Below, in pieces: positions 7,385 through 15,644 of a stretch of 64,000 nt of DNA (within the stretch, counting starts at the first letter, position 1; every line of letters begins with the position of its first letter). The stretch covers positions 124,001-188,000 of the forward strand of contig NZ_JAUSUR010000006.1 of assembly GCF_030814225.1 (NCBI RefSeq), written 5' to 3'. The translations under genes were made by a program, and so were the position numbers. The notes under the pieces were generated by a model. It saw only the letters and a program-made list of their open reading frames with translations. It made no database searches and had not been told where the DNA came from. This DNA comes from Breznakia pachnodae (GTDB lineage Bacteria > Bacillota_I > Bacilli_A > Erysipelotrichales > Erysipelotrichaceae).

Positions 7385-7936
7385 TTATGCATGTAATAAC
7401 TGGCTTAAATTATTGCCAGAATAAAACGAATGTAAGTAGTAATCACTACATTCTTTAAACTTTGCGAAGAGCTCCTGCTTTTCTTTCTCCTTATGATATA
7501 CTTTCCAAGGTCCAATACATTTACAGTTCTTTCCCTTATGTTCCATAAAAGAAATTACATCATCAATACTGTAACCAAGAAACACACCAATATCGTGAGG
7601 AAATTCATCATCAGAAAGTCTCAGTTTTAAAATTTCAAGATTCTTCTCAACTGAAAGCGTATATCCCTGCTTCAATAGAAATTTCTTGCTTGATTTCTGA
7701 TTCCAAACATTTAAGAGGAGTTTCCTACGATAGATGTATAAAAGCACAGAATCTTTACGATCAAGTAAAATCTCTATTTCGATATTATCTTTTTGAAGCA
7801 TTTCTCTATAGTACTCTAATACAGAAGCAAGATTTTTAACATCTTTCTTTCTGCAAGTAAATAAAGAACCAGCTTTCACCCCACCAATTGTACAAGAGCA
7901 GAACAGAAATAATAATTCTTCAAACTTACGATTCAT
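7385..7936 (-). CDS. DUF3793 family protein
   Basis: A 183-residue soluble protein of unknown biochemistry. Family features are the opening CTIGGVKAGSLFTC and the C-terminal HDIGVFLGYSIDDV...GPWKVY block. Several cysteines are present (CSC and TC near 13-30, CKC near 140), which could bind metal or a cluster. It lies directly ahead of flavodoxin, with the flavodoxin ribosome-binding site inside its 3' end, so the two are translationally linked. A link to iron or redox physiology is inferred from that neighbour only. Confidence 0.8.
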   Translation of the reverse strand: MNRKFEELLFLFCSCTIGGVKAGSLFTCRKKDVKNLASVLEYYREMLQKDNIEIEILLDRKDSVLLYIYRRKLLLNVWNQKSSKKFLLKQGYTLSVEKNLEILKLRLSDDEFPHDIGVFLGYSIDDVISFMEHKGKNCKCIGPWKVYHKEKEKQELFAKFKECSDYYLHSFYSGNNLSQLLHA

Positions 7937-8062
7937 GAATTCCTCCGATAAAGTTATACAAGGCTAACTGAATGGTTAAAAATAAAAGTTATCCTCTTCT
8001 AACATAATAAAATAATTTATATCTGTTGTCAATAAAATATAGAGGTTGCTAATACAAGAAAA

Positions 8063-8093
8063 AAGAAGAATTGCAGTTTAAGCAACACTTCTT
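8063..8093 (-). terminator. Terminator after the GntR pair
   Basis: Minus strand AAGAAG..TTGC / GCAA..CTTCTT with a 7-base loop, running into six T. It sits 4 bases beyond the stop of the second GntR gene. Confidence 0.75.
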
Positions 8094-8097
8094 ATAT

Positions 8098-8823
8098 TTA
8101 TATTCTTTTTGCTTCATATGTAAAGACTGCTTTATCACAACGAATATAACTCTCTGTATATTCTACGACATTTCCATCCTTATCTTTACCTAAATACTCA
8201 AAATAGTATAAGGGATCATTGGTCTGAATTCCCATTTGTTTGGCAAGTTTTTCATCAGCTTCAATAATAATCAGACGTTGCTTGAAGTTAATTGGAAAAT
8301 GTCCTTTTGATTCCATATAGTTATAGATAGAAACATTCTCAAAATTGTGTTCATCTGCATCTTCAAAGAACTTAAATGGCATATAACAATATTCTACTCC
8401 AAACGGTTCATCATTTGCATAACGTAGACGTTGAACAACATAAACATCCTCATATTTTTGCAGATTCAATTTTGAACCCAAATAGTTAAAGGCTTTTGTA
8501 AGACCTTTTACTACCACCTTATCTTTTCTTTTTACTCCCTGCTCGCGAAACAAAGCACTAATTCCAGAAGCATCATCACTTCCCCAGGCTAAACGCTGAC
8601 GATGCTTTCGCTGTACAAAGGTTCCTTTCCCATGCACACGAAACAAATACCCTTCTTCTACTAGTGCATCAATTGCCTTTTTAACCGTCATTCGATTCAC
8701 TTCGTAGCTCTCTGCCAGTTTTCGCTCACTAGGAATTGCTTCCCCAGGTAAATACTCTTTATTATTTACTTTTTGAACAATTGCATCTCTAATTTGTATA
8801 TATATCGGCATCCGATAATCCAT
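8098..8823 (-). CDS. GntR-family regulator, HutC subfamily (HTH plus UTRA)
   Basis: Transcription factor of 241 residues. The winged helix is at residues 5-72 (PSERKLAESYEVNRMTVKKA). A UTRA effector domain occupies about 95-235 (VVQRLRYANDEPFGVEYCYMP, then PLYYFEYLGKDKDGNVVEYTES). UTRA regulators usually sense sugar phosphates or amino-acid-related compounds and control adjacent PTS or glycosidase genes. Second gene of a pair, 16 bp behind a paralogous regulator. The PTS operon starting at 17.3 kb is the nearest obvious target, although MATE and GNAT genes intervene. Confidence 0.92.
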   Translation of the reverse strand: MDYRMPIYIQIRDAIVQKVNNKEYLPGEAIPSERKLAESYEVNRMTVKKAIDALVEEGYLFRVHGKGTFVQRKHRQRLAWGSDDASGISALFREQGVKRKDKVVVKGLTKAFNYLGSKLNLQKYEDVYVVQRLRYANDEPFGVEYCYMPFKFFEDADEHNFENVSIYNYMESKGHFPINFKQRLIIIEADEKLAKQMGIQTNDPLYYFEYLGKDKDGNVVEYTESYIRCDKAVFTYEAKRI

Positions 8824-8839
8824 ATAAGTATCTATCCTC

Positions 8840-9565
8840 CTACTTCTTTCTTCCAGTTAAGTCATCATTTACATATACAAAACGATTCATAATCATATAG
8901 GTTTCTGAATACTCAATTGGCTTTTCATCTTTTGAAAGTACTAATCCCTGTTGTTTTACTAACTTCTCCCCTACAGGTACATGAAGATGTTTTGAAAGAA
9001 ACTCGTCACTTTCCTCAACTATGATTTCCTGTTCTGAATAATCTAAATCAATTAAATAATCTTCTTCTAAAATACTATAAAATGATCGGTTTTCTAAATC
9101 TTTTTCCATTAATGTAGGGGCAACTGCACAAGGAACTAGAGATTGTTCAAGCGATACAACTTCATCATCAACATAACGAAGGCGGTCGATAAAAAAACAC
9201 TTCGTTCCTATTGGAAGTTTAATTTTACTGAATAAATCTTTTCCAATTTCCTTTTTTTCTATATTTAATAATTTGATATGTTGTTGTTTTCCCATATCAG
9301 AAACTACCTGTGAAGTAGAAGAAATACGATACACGTTCTTTTCAATGCGACGTGGAGCTACATAATAACCACTACGTTCTCTTGAACAAATCCATCCTTC
9401 CTGAAGTAATATCTTTAGTCCAGTACGAACAGTTGCTCTTTGTACATCTAGTTTTTCTGCCAGTTCACGTTCACTAGGTAATTTTTCTCCTTCTAAAATA
9501 GGAGTGTTTTCTATCATATATTTTATTTCATTGCATACGATAATATCAAGTGTTAACAATCTCAT
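8840..9565 (-). CDS. GntR-family regulator, HutC subfamily (HTH plus UTRA), first of pair
   Basis: Also 241 residues. The winged helix spans about 8-70 (PSERELAEKLDVQRATVRTG), and the UTRA domain shows FFIDRLRYVDDEVVSLEQS and KPIEYSETYM. It is clearly paralogous to the following gene but diverged in the effector domain, so the pair likely reads two related ligands or forms heterodimers. Its promoter has an extended -10 close to the start codon. The -10 side carries TGGTATAA, the kind of sequence HutC-type repressors often bind, so autoregulation is plausible. Confidence 0.92.
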   Translation of the reverse strand: MRLLTLDIIVCNEIKYMIENTPILEGEKLPSERELAEKLDVQRATVRTGLKILLQEGWICSRERSGYYVAPRRIEKNVYRISSTSQVVSDMGKQQHIKLLNIEKKEIGKDLFSKIKLPIGTKCFFIDRLRYVDDEVVSLEQSLVPCAVAPTLMEKDLENRSFYSILEEDYLIDLDYSEQEIIVEESDEFLSKHLHVPVGEKLVKQQGLVLSKDEKPIEYSETYMIMNRFVYVNDDLTGRKK

Positions 9566-9591
9566 GGTAATTTAAACCTCTTTCCTCGTTT

Positions 9592-9600
9592 ATTATACCA
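9592..9600 (-). promoter_or_regulatory. Extended -10 promoter of the GntR pair
   Basis: Minus strand TGGTATAAT, 27 bp before the start of the first regulator. The -35 is weak. The same TGGTAT core recurs at the PTS operon promoter near 17369-17379. Confidence 0.5.
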
Positions 9601-9627
9601 CATTAAAATTTATAGAGAAGATAGAGC

Positions 9628-10068
9628 TTAATATTTTTCCATCACAATATACTTACTTTTTTTATACCCTAATTTCTTATAGAAAGATAATGCCTTTTCA
9701 TTTCTTGGATTCACTTCCAGGGTAAACGTATAATCATCTAAATGATAATTACTCTCGAGCCAGTAAAAGAATTCCCTCCCATATTGATTTCCTCGATATT
9801 CTTCCTTTATATACAATTCATCAATTAATATTGTGATACTTTCATTTCCATTGCACCAGAAAAAACCTAATAAAGCATATCCAATAATGTAGTGATTATG
9901 TTCTATCATTAATCCTCTTACATAGGGTGATTTCTTCATCACTTGTACAAATGTGGTTACAAACTGTTCTTCACTTCCATCCTCCATTGATGCATCACTA
10001 TGATAAAAGGCAGTAGACATTTCTATATACTCACGTTTATCTCGTTCTTCAAAATCACGAATAATCAT
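9628..10068 (-). CDS. GNAT family N-acetyltransferase
   Basis: A 146-residue acetyltransferase. Motif A is IDELYIKEEYRGNQYGREFF (about 85-105), containing the R/Q-x-x-G-x-G/A acetyl-CoA loop, and the C-terminal LEVNPRNEKALSFYKKLGY is the usual motif B. AAAGGAG is 6 bases before the ATG. The substrate is unknown. It is downstream of the MATE pump and may share its transcript. Confidence 0.9.
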   Translation of the reverse strand: MIIRDFEERDKREYIEMSTAFYHSDASMEDGSEEQFVTTFVQVMKKSPYVRGLMIEHNHYIIGYALLGFFWCNGNESITILIDELYIKEEYRGNQYGREFFYWLESNYHLDDYTFTLEVNPRNEKALSFYKKLGYKKSKYIVMEKY

Positions 10069-10108
10069 ATCATTTCTCCTTTCTAATTATGATTTCGTAT
10101 CATTGAAG

Positions 10109-10174
10109 CTATCCTGGATTACTCTGATAATAATCAGAATAATAATGTATTACTCGTTCTCCCTCATCAGTCAC
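10109..10174 (-). CDS. Possible 21-residue ORF (or gene remnant)
   Basis: A GTG-initiated frame begins 5 bases after the MATE stop, preceded at the right distance by AAAGGAG. The peptide starts MTDEGERV and ends in YYQSNPG. The start resembles the C-terminal LTDEGxxV stretch seen in MarR-type regulators, so it may be debris. No independent support; treat as a weak candidate. Confidence 0.2.
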   Translation of the reverse strand: MTDEGERVIHYYSDYYQSNPG

Positions 10175-10178
10175 GTTT

Positions 10179-11531
10179 TCACTCCTTTGCTAAAGTTAAA
10201 TTTTTAATCCAATGCTCTTTTTTATAAAAGTAAGTAGACAAAAATACTTTTACAATGTTCACGCCTTCTACCAATATAAACATCATAAGTAAATCTAAAT
10301 TCCATATTCTGGAAGCTAGTATACTTAACAACAATGGACCAAATACAATGAATAAACCATCTATCGCAAGTACTGATGTTGTATCTCCTCCCGCTCTCAA
10401 AATGTAATAGGCAGTTTCTGCATATCCTTGTGTCCACATAATAGCTGCTTTTACTATTAATAGAATCATTGCCATATGAGCATTGGTCTCTTGCAGTGAA
10501 AATAATAGAGGTATAAATGGTGATCCTACCATAATAACTATACTTCCCAATATATAAATGATTAGTCCTATTTTAATCATCTTTTTAGAGTCACTACGAG
10601 CCTCGTTTAAATGATTAGCACCTAAATCCTTACCTATAATAATTCCTGTCGCTGTAGCACATCCAGCGAAAGCGACATGGACTAGTGATGATATGTTGTC
10701 TACTACTGTTAATGCTGGAATATAACTTTCACCAACATAACAATAGTTCATAAAAATAACACTGAGTCCTACTGACCATAGTATTTCATTACATACAAGA
10801 GGAACTGTTTGTTTTATTACAGCAAGTTTCTCTTTTATATGTAATTTCTTAATTTTCACAAAAAGATATAAATCCGATTTTTTATTTGATAATAAATAGA
10901 ATAGAAAAAACAGTTCCACATATCGTGATATTGCTGTTGCTATTGCAGCCCCCTTAATTCCCATAGCATCAAAACCAAAATGTCCAAAAATCAATATATA
11001 ATTCAATATAACATTTACAACAAATGCGATAAAACCACTAACCATTGGTATTTTTGGTTCTCCTTTGATTCGATATGCAACAGCAATCATCATTACACAA
11101 GCAAATGGAAGATAAGAGTACCTGACAACATACAAATAGTCCAATGCTCCTTCTACTATGTTTGGTGTTTCCAAAAAGATAGTAATTACTGATTTTGGAA
11201 ATAACAACAAATAAACGGTTGCAACAACGCCTACAAGCGCACAACACCATAAACCAAAGCGAAACACTGCATTGTAGGATTGTTTATTGTTCGCACCATA
11301 ATACTGAAAAATATAAATACCAATTCCATTTGCTAATCCGAAAATTGCCAGATTGAAGACAAAGAAGAATTTATTAGCAACGGTTACACTACTAATTGCA
11401 TCTTCTCCTAAGCCACCAATCATTATGGTATCTGCAATACTTAACAGATTCACGAGCAACTGTTGAATAATAACAGGTAATGCTAATAATAAAACATACT
11501 TTACAAACTTCTTATCTAATTTTGATTTCAT
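10179..11531 (-). CDS. MATE family efflux transporter
   Basis: Twelve-helix multidrug/toxin extrusion antiporter, driven by Na+ or H+. The N-terminal LALPVIIQQLLVNLLSIADTIM is the standard MatE opening and a second related half follows after about residue 235. 450 residues from the ATG at 11531; a GTG four codons earlier is possible. The preceding operon's terminator ends just upstream, so this gene either has a buried promoter or depends on read-through. The substrate is unknown. Confidence 0.92.
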   Translation of the reverse strand: MKSKLDKKFVKYVLLLALPVIIQQLLVNLLSIADTIMIGGLGEDAISSVTVANKFFFVFNLAIFGLANGIGIYIFQYYGANNKQSYNAVFRFGLWCCALVGVVATVYLLLFPKSVITIFLETPNIVEGALDYLYVVRYSYLPFACVMMIAVAYRIKGEPKIPMVSGFIAFVVNVILNYILIFGHFGFDAMGIKGAAIATAISRYVELFFLFYLLSNKKSDLYLFVKIKKLHIKEKLAVIKQTVPLVCNEILWSVGLSVIFMNYCYVGESYIPALTVVDNISSLVHVAFAGCATATGIIIGKDLGANHLNEARSDSKKMIKIGLIIYILGSIVIMVGSPFIPLLFSLQETNAHMAMILLIVKAAIMWTQGYAETAYYILRAGGDTTSVLAIDGLFIVFGPLLLSILASRIWNLDLLMMFILVEGVNIVKVFLSTYFYKKEHWIKNLTLAKE

Positions 11532-11545
11532 TGTCCACCCCACTT

Positions 11546-11583
11546 CTAAAATGAACCTGGCATCTTATACATACCAGGTTCAT
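11546..11583 (-). terminator. Terminator of the PTS/Amadori operon
   Basis: Minus strand ATGAACCTGG / CCAGGTTCAT stem (11551-11560 and 11574-11583), then TTTTAG. It lies 3 bases past the DeoC-like stop and marks the end of the eight-gene operon. Confidence 0.8.
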
Positions 11584-11585
11584 AT

Positions 11586-12224
11586 CTATTTTTCTTCGCT
11601 AATAATTTGAATTGCAGCACTAGCTCCAAGTGCGTTTGCACCTGCATCAACTAATTCTTTCGCAAATGAATAGCTACGAATACCACCAGCTGCCTTGATT
11701 TGAATTGAATCCTTCAGATATTTACGCATTAACACTACATCACTCGTTCTAGCTCCTCCAAAACTCTTTCCTGTAGATGTTTTCAAGAAACTTGGATTTG
11801 CTTCATTCGCAAATTTGCAAACCTTTATTTTTGCTTCTTCATCAAGTTTACACATTTCAACAATTGCTTTATCTGTAATTTGATGTTCTCTGCAGAAATC
11901 TGCTATCGCTTTTAATTCTGCTAAAAGTTCATCATAGTTTCTTTCTTCAATATTCTTCTGATTTAAAACATAATCAATTTCTTTAAATCCTTTATCTGCA
12001 TAAATTTGAAACTCTTTTAATTTAGCTTCAAGACTCAAGTTACCTTCTGGAAAATCAATTGCTCCAGCAACAATAATATCTGTATCTTTCAAATACTGTA
12101 CTGCTTCGTCATATTGATCTAAGGATGCAAATATACATCTTACTTTCATGTCTTTCGCTTTTTGAAGATATTGAATAAATGAATCATTTGGATCATCAAT
12201 ATAATCGATATATTTATTTATCAT
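11586..12224 (-). CDS. DeoC-like class I aldolase
   Basis: A 212-residue TIM-barrel aldolase of the deoxyribose-phosphate aldolase family. The Schiff-base lysine lies in SFLKTSTGKSFGGA, and the second signature IQIKAAGGIRSYSFA follows, both characteristic of DeoC. The position as last gene of a mannose-family PTS operon, with no nucleoside genes, suggests it cleaves a sugar phosphate of this pathway and not deoxyribose 5-phosphate. The substrate assignment is inference. It starts 8 bp after the EIID stop. Confidence 0.85.
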   Translation of the reverse strand: MINKYIDYIDDPNDSFIQYLQKAKDMKVRCIFASLDQYDEAVQYLKDTDIIVAGAIDFPEGNLSLEAKLKEFQIYADKGFKEIDYVLNQKNIEERNYDELLAELKAIADFCREHQITDKAIVEMCKLDEEAKIKVCKFANEANPSFLKTSTGKSFGGARTSDVVLMRKYLKDSIQIKAAGGIRSYSFAKELVDAGANALGASAAIQIISEEK

Positions 12225-12232
12225 AAGCTAAC

Positions 12233-13066
12233 CTACGCTGCCATAATTCCAAAATAAGCCATTACAATTCCTAACACTACAGTAATTAGAATTAGTTTTA
12301 CTGGACCTACTTTTTTGCCTAATGCCCAATAATAAATCCATGTAACTCCTAAACCAACAATACCTGGCATTATACCATCAAGTACTTCCTGCAGACTTGC
12401 TACTGACTCTCCAGATCCAATCTGTAAGGATACTGAAGCCCAGAACATATCAAACGTCATGGAACCAATTACCATAATCCCTAAGATACCTGCTGCATAC
12501 ATAAGCTTATCCATTGTTCCATTTTCTTGTGCTTTTGTAAGATAATTAAATCCTAAGTTATATCCTAATCTGGCTCCAAATACACGAACTAAGAATGCTG
12601 GTACATTATAAATTAATACGTATAAAATTGGTCCAAGTATACTTCCTTGTTGAGCTAATGAAAGACCAACACCAAGTGCTATAACACGAATACATCCTAA
12701 GAAAATTGAATCACCAATTCCTGACAATGGCCCCATCAGTGCAGCTTTAATCCCATTGATTCCATCACCATCAATATCACCTTTGTTTACTTCTTCTTCC
12801 ATTGAAAGAACAATTCCACCAACAAAGGGTGCCAACTGAGGTGTAATATTGAAAAACTCCATATGACGTATAAGTGCATCTTTATACCCCTCTGGATTCG
12901 TTGCATAGATTTTCTTTAAAGATGGGTCTAACATCAGTAAGAACGCCATATGCATCTGTCTAGGATAATTCCAAGACCATTCCATTCCAAGACCACCTAC
13001 ATTAAAACTCATTCTTGTTAATTCTTTTTTTGTAATTATCCCTGTTTGCTTAGAAGTCATCATCAT
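12233..13066 (-). CDS. PTS mannose-family EIID component
   Basis: Membrane subunit that, with EIIC, forms the mannose-family sugar channel. MSFNVGGLGMEWSWNYPRQM at the N-terminus and the internal ALMGPLSGIGDSIFLGC are EIID hallmarks. 277 residues. It overlaps the end of EIIC by 17 bp. Three consecutive ATG codons (13066, 13063, 13060) follow AGGAGG; the second or third gives the best spacing. Confidence 0.95.
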   Translation of the reverse strand: MMMTSKQTGIITKKELTRMSFNVGGLGMEWSWNYPRQMHMAFLLMLDPSLKKIYATNPEGYKDALIRHMEFFNITPQLAPFVGGIVLSMEEEVNKGDIDGDGINGIKAALMGPLSGIGDSIFLGCIRVIALGVGLSLAQQGSILGPILYVLIYNVPAFLVRVFGARLGYNLGFNYLTKAQENGTMDKLMYAAGILGIMVIGSMTFDMFWASVSLQIGSGESVASLQEVLDGIMPGIVGLGVTWIYYWALGKKVGPVKLILITVVLGIVMAYFGIMAA

Positions 13067-13826
13067 CTACCTCCTCATTATTTGCTCCAACTACTGCTTC
13101 TTTTACTCCAGATAAGAAACCAAATTTTTCAGCAACGATAATAACTCCTAAAATCGCAACTCCAAGTACAGGCATTCCTAAATATGCAGTTAGAATAAAT
13201 CCTAAAAAGTAATATGGAATAATCTTTTTCGTTAAAATCATTCGCATTAACATTGCAAACCCTAATGTTGGTAACATTCCTGCAGCAACTGCCATTCCAT
13301 CAATAATCACTTGAGGAATTGAACCCAATACAGATTCCACAACATCTACTCCTAAATAGTATGCAAAAAATACTAACAAGAATTTTTCTAATGCACCAAT
13401 TGCTCCCATTAGCCAGTGCACTTTCTTGATTGTCTTTGAGTCACCTTTTGTTGCAGCATCATCTGCAAACTTTAAGAATGTTGGTGTTAATGCAGCGATA
13501 AAATTACTGATCGATAACGCAATTAGTGCGATTGGCATCGCTAGAGTAACCGCTGTTTCCAATCCCGCACCTGTTGATATTGCGAATGCTGTACCTAAGA
13601 TTCCTCCAATTAATACATCTGGTGGAATATATGCACCAACTGAGATTGCTCCCATAAATAATAATTCCAAACTAGCCCCCACAGTAATACCAGTTTGTAA
13701 ATCTCCTAAAATTACTCCTACAATTGGACCAATCGTAATTGGTCTAAATGTATATAATGTCCCTAGTTGATAATCCAATACTCCCCATACTGCAACTAGT
13801 CCTAATAAAAACGATTGAACTACCAT
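13050..13826 (-). CDS. PTS mannose-family EIIC component
   Basis: Polytopic EIIC permease, 258 residues. RPITIGPIVGVILGDLQTGITVGASLE near residues 28-54 is the conserved mannose/sorbose EIIC loop, followed by GGILGTAFAIS. An acidic tail (EEVDDDDF) ends the protein. It lies between EIIB (15 bp gap) and EIID (overlapping), in the usual A-B-C-D order. Confidence 0.95.
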   Translation of the reverse strand: MVVQSFLLGLVAVWGVLDYQLGTLYTFRPITIGPIVGVILGDLQTGITVGASLELLFMGAISVGAYIPPDVLIGGILGTAFAISTGAGLETAVTLAMPIALIALSISNFIAALTPTFLKFADDAATKGDSKTIKKVHWLMGAIGALEKFLLVFFAYYLGVDVVESVLGSIPQVIIDGMAVAAGMLPTLGFAMLMRMILTKKIIPYYFLGFILTAYLGMPVLGVAILGVIIVAEKFGFLSGVKEAVVGANNEEVDDDDF

Positions 13827-13841
13827 TATTATATTTCCTCC

Positions 13842-14312
13842 TTACAACACTTTTTCAACAAATATCTTTTTATCATCAACTAAGGCTCTGATTTCCACTT
13901 CTAACCCTTTTTGAATGAACTCTTTGAGAATTTCTTCTTCCCTTTTTGTAACAAATATTTGTTTACTTAGTTGCTTTGTTTCATCTGATTCCTTTGTGTT
14001 TCCTAAATTTATACTCTTTACTTGTGGACATCCATCTACGAGTTGCTTTGCTTCTTCAATTGTTTGAACTACAATGATTAACTTATATTTATCTGTAACA
14101 CCACTATTAATTGCATCAATAGAATCTTGCATATTTTTTATCACTAATTTACACCCAGAAGGTTTCCCAAGTTTCAATGTTGTTTTCCAAACATTGTCAT
14201 TTATTACCATATCGCTAGCAACCAAAATACAATCAGCCCCTACTCCATTGGTCCATGAGAATGCAACTTGTCCATGTAATAATCTATGATCTATTCTAAC
14301 TAGTTTTATCAT
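13842..14312 (-). CDS. PTS mannose-family EIIB component
   Basis: Cytoplasmic phosphocarrier, 156 residues. VRIDHRLLHGQVAFSW at the N-terminus carries the phosphorylated histidine (His13, in HGQV), the defining EIIB-Man motif. It passes phosphate from EIIA to the incoming sugar at EIIC/D. It follows EIIA by 12 bp. Confidence 0.95.
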   Translation of the reverse strand: MIKLVRIDHRLLHGQVAFSWTNGVGADCILVASDMVINDNVWKTTLKLGKPSGCKLVIKNMQDSIDAINSGVTDKYKLIIVVQTIEEAKQLVDGCPQVKSINLGNTKESDETKQLSKQIFVTKREEEILKEFIQKGLEVEIRALVDDKKIFVEKVL

Positions 14313-14324
14313 AATTTTACCTTC

Positions 14325-14735
14325 CTAAAACTCATCTTCTTGAGAGTTATCTTCAATTAGCGGATTACAGAATTTCGGTGCTGTATCTGCATTATTTACA
14401 ATACTCTCTATTATCGCTTTTGTATCACCATCACCAGCTAAGAATATCTGCATCAGCAATGGTAAATTCATTCCTGTTATCAAATAATAATTCTTTCTTC
14501 CTAAAAGTTTCATAAACTCATTATTTACACTACCCCCAAATACATCAGTCATTGCAATGATCTCTGCTTCTTCTGGAATCAAACTTATTATTTCCTTTAT
14601 ATCACTTTCAATATCGTTTGATTCTACAAATCCATTGATAATATGTATATTTGGCTGTTCTCCAACAATGATTTTAATACTCTCATAAATCCCTTTTGCA
14701 AAGGTTCCATGAGATGCAATTATATAATGTTTCAT
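14325..14735 (-). CDS. PTS mannose-family EIIA component
   Basis: 136-residue phosphocarrier. His9 in IIASHGTFAKG is the phosphorylation site, and MTDVFGGSVNNEFM matches the conserved second block (normally DLFGGSP.N). It starts inside the last codons of the upstream epimerase gene (4 bp overlap), indicating translational coupling. Confidence 0.93.
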   Translation of the reverse strand: MKHYIIASHGTFAKGIYESIKIIVGEQPNIHIINGFVESNDIESDIKEIISLIPEEAEIIAMTDVFGGSVNNEFMKLLGRKNYYLITGMNLPLLMQIFLAGDGDTKAIIESIVNNADTAPKFCNPLIEDNSQEDEF

Positions 14736-15565
14736 TGTTTATTCTCCTTCATAATGTTATTGAATTTCTGCATTGTTTTAAGATCTGCTTCATATGGTTT
14801 ATGATAATAAATCCCATTTACACTTTCTAGTGATAACAAACCATCATATCCATATAATTTCAGTTCCTTAATATCTTCTTCCATACTTCGTTTTCCATCC
14901 CCCCACGCAAGATGTCCTACAGGTGAACCGTCAACAAAATGTATATGGATAATATCTTTTCCAAATGCTTCAAAGTAATCTCTAATTGTTTCACCAGCTC
15001 CAGCCATTGCTCCAAAATCAATACACACTTTTAATTGATCACTTCCTACTGCCTCTCGATAACGTTGAAGACTGGGTATCGAATTAACGATTAGCGACTC
15101 ATCTTTCTGTAATGATTCAATTGCAAGATAAATCTGTTTGCTTTTTGCATATTTGCATAATCGTTTCATCATCTTAACACTTCGCTGAAACGCCTCTTCG
15201 CTATCTTCATTTAGAAATGCCCAACCACTTGTTACAAGAACAATTTTTGCATCTATACTGTTTGCTACATCAATGGCATTTGTAAAATATGAATATACAT
15301 GTTTTTGAAGTTGTAGAGATTTTGCAGCCATATTGTTTGGTTTGGGATTTGTTTGTTCTGGACAAATTACTTCAATTTTAATCTGATATTTTTCTTCTAG
15401 ATCTTTTAATTTATCAACACTTTCGTACCCTTGGTAATCCATAAAAAAGTGTTGAGGTCCAGTCCATATTTCAGCACTCTTAAATCCAATGGATTGAATA
15501 TGTTGAAAGAAATTTTCTAGTTCATAGAAGCGATAATGACCATTCATAGCACATAACTTAATCAT
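14732..15565 (-). CDS. Sugar-phosphate isomerase/epimerase-like TIM barrel, FrlC-like
   Basis: AP-endonuclease-2-fold epimerase of 277 residues. The opening GHYRFYELENFF...GFKSAEIWTGPQHFF, then ICPEQTNPKPNNMAA, aligns by eye with fructoselysine 3-epimerase FrlC. Metal ligands are likely in LAIESL, CIDFGAM, HIHFVDG and SLESV. The start at 15565 has GAGGAGGAATTTC directly before it and overlaps the ancestral end of the HAD gene. The co-encoded FrlB-like deglycase supports a role in interconverting fructosamine isomers. The exact substrate is unproven. Confidence 0.75.
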   Translation of the reverse strand: MIKLCAMNGHYRFYELENFFQHIQSIGFKSAEIWTGPQHFFMDYQGYESVDKLKDLEEKYQIKIEVICPEQTNPKPNNMAAKSLQLQKHVYSYFTNAIDVANSIDAKIVLVTSGWAFLNEDSEEAFQRSVKMMKRLCKYAKSKQIYLAIESLQKDESLIVNSIPSLQRYREAVGSDQLKVCIDFGAMAGAGETIRDYFEAFGKDIIHIHFVDGSPVGHLAWGDGKRSMEEDIKELKLYGYDGLLSLESVNGIYYHKPYEADLKTMQKFNNIMKENKQ

Positions 15566-15644
15566 GAAATTCCTCCTCACCTGCCTCAATTTGCTTTATC
15601 AACTGATAAACATCAAATAAATCTCTTGCATAGTAGTCAGCCTC
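15558..15644 (-). pseudogene. Severed C-terminal coding tail of the HAD phosphatase
   Basis: Directly after the amber stop at 15645-15647 the same frame continues for 28 codons, beginning EADYYARDLFDVYQLI, and ends at a TAA that overlaps the ATG of the next gene. Sense content, a family-like tail and the typical stop/start overlap all show this was the original 3' end of the phosphatase gene. Confidence 0.7.
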
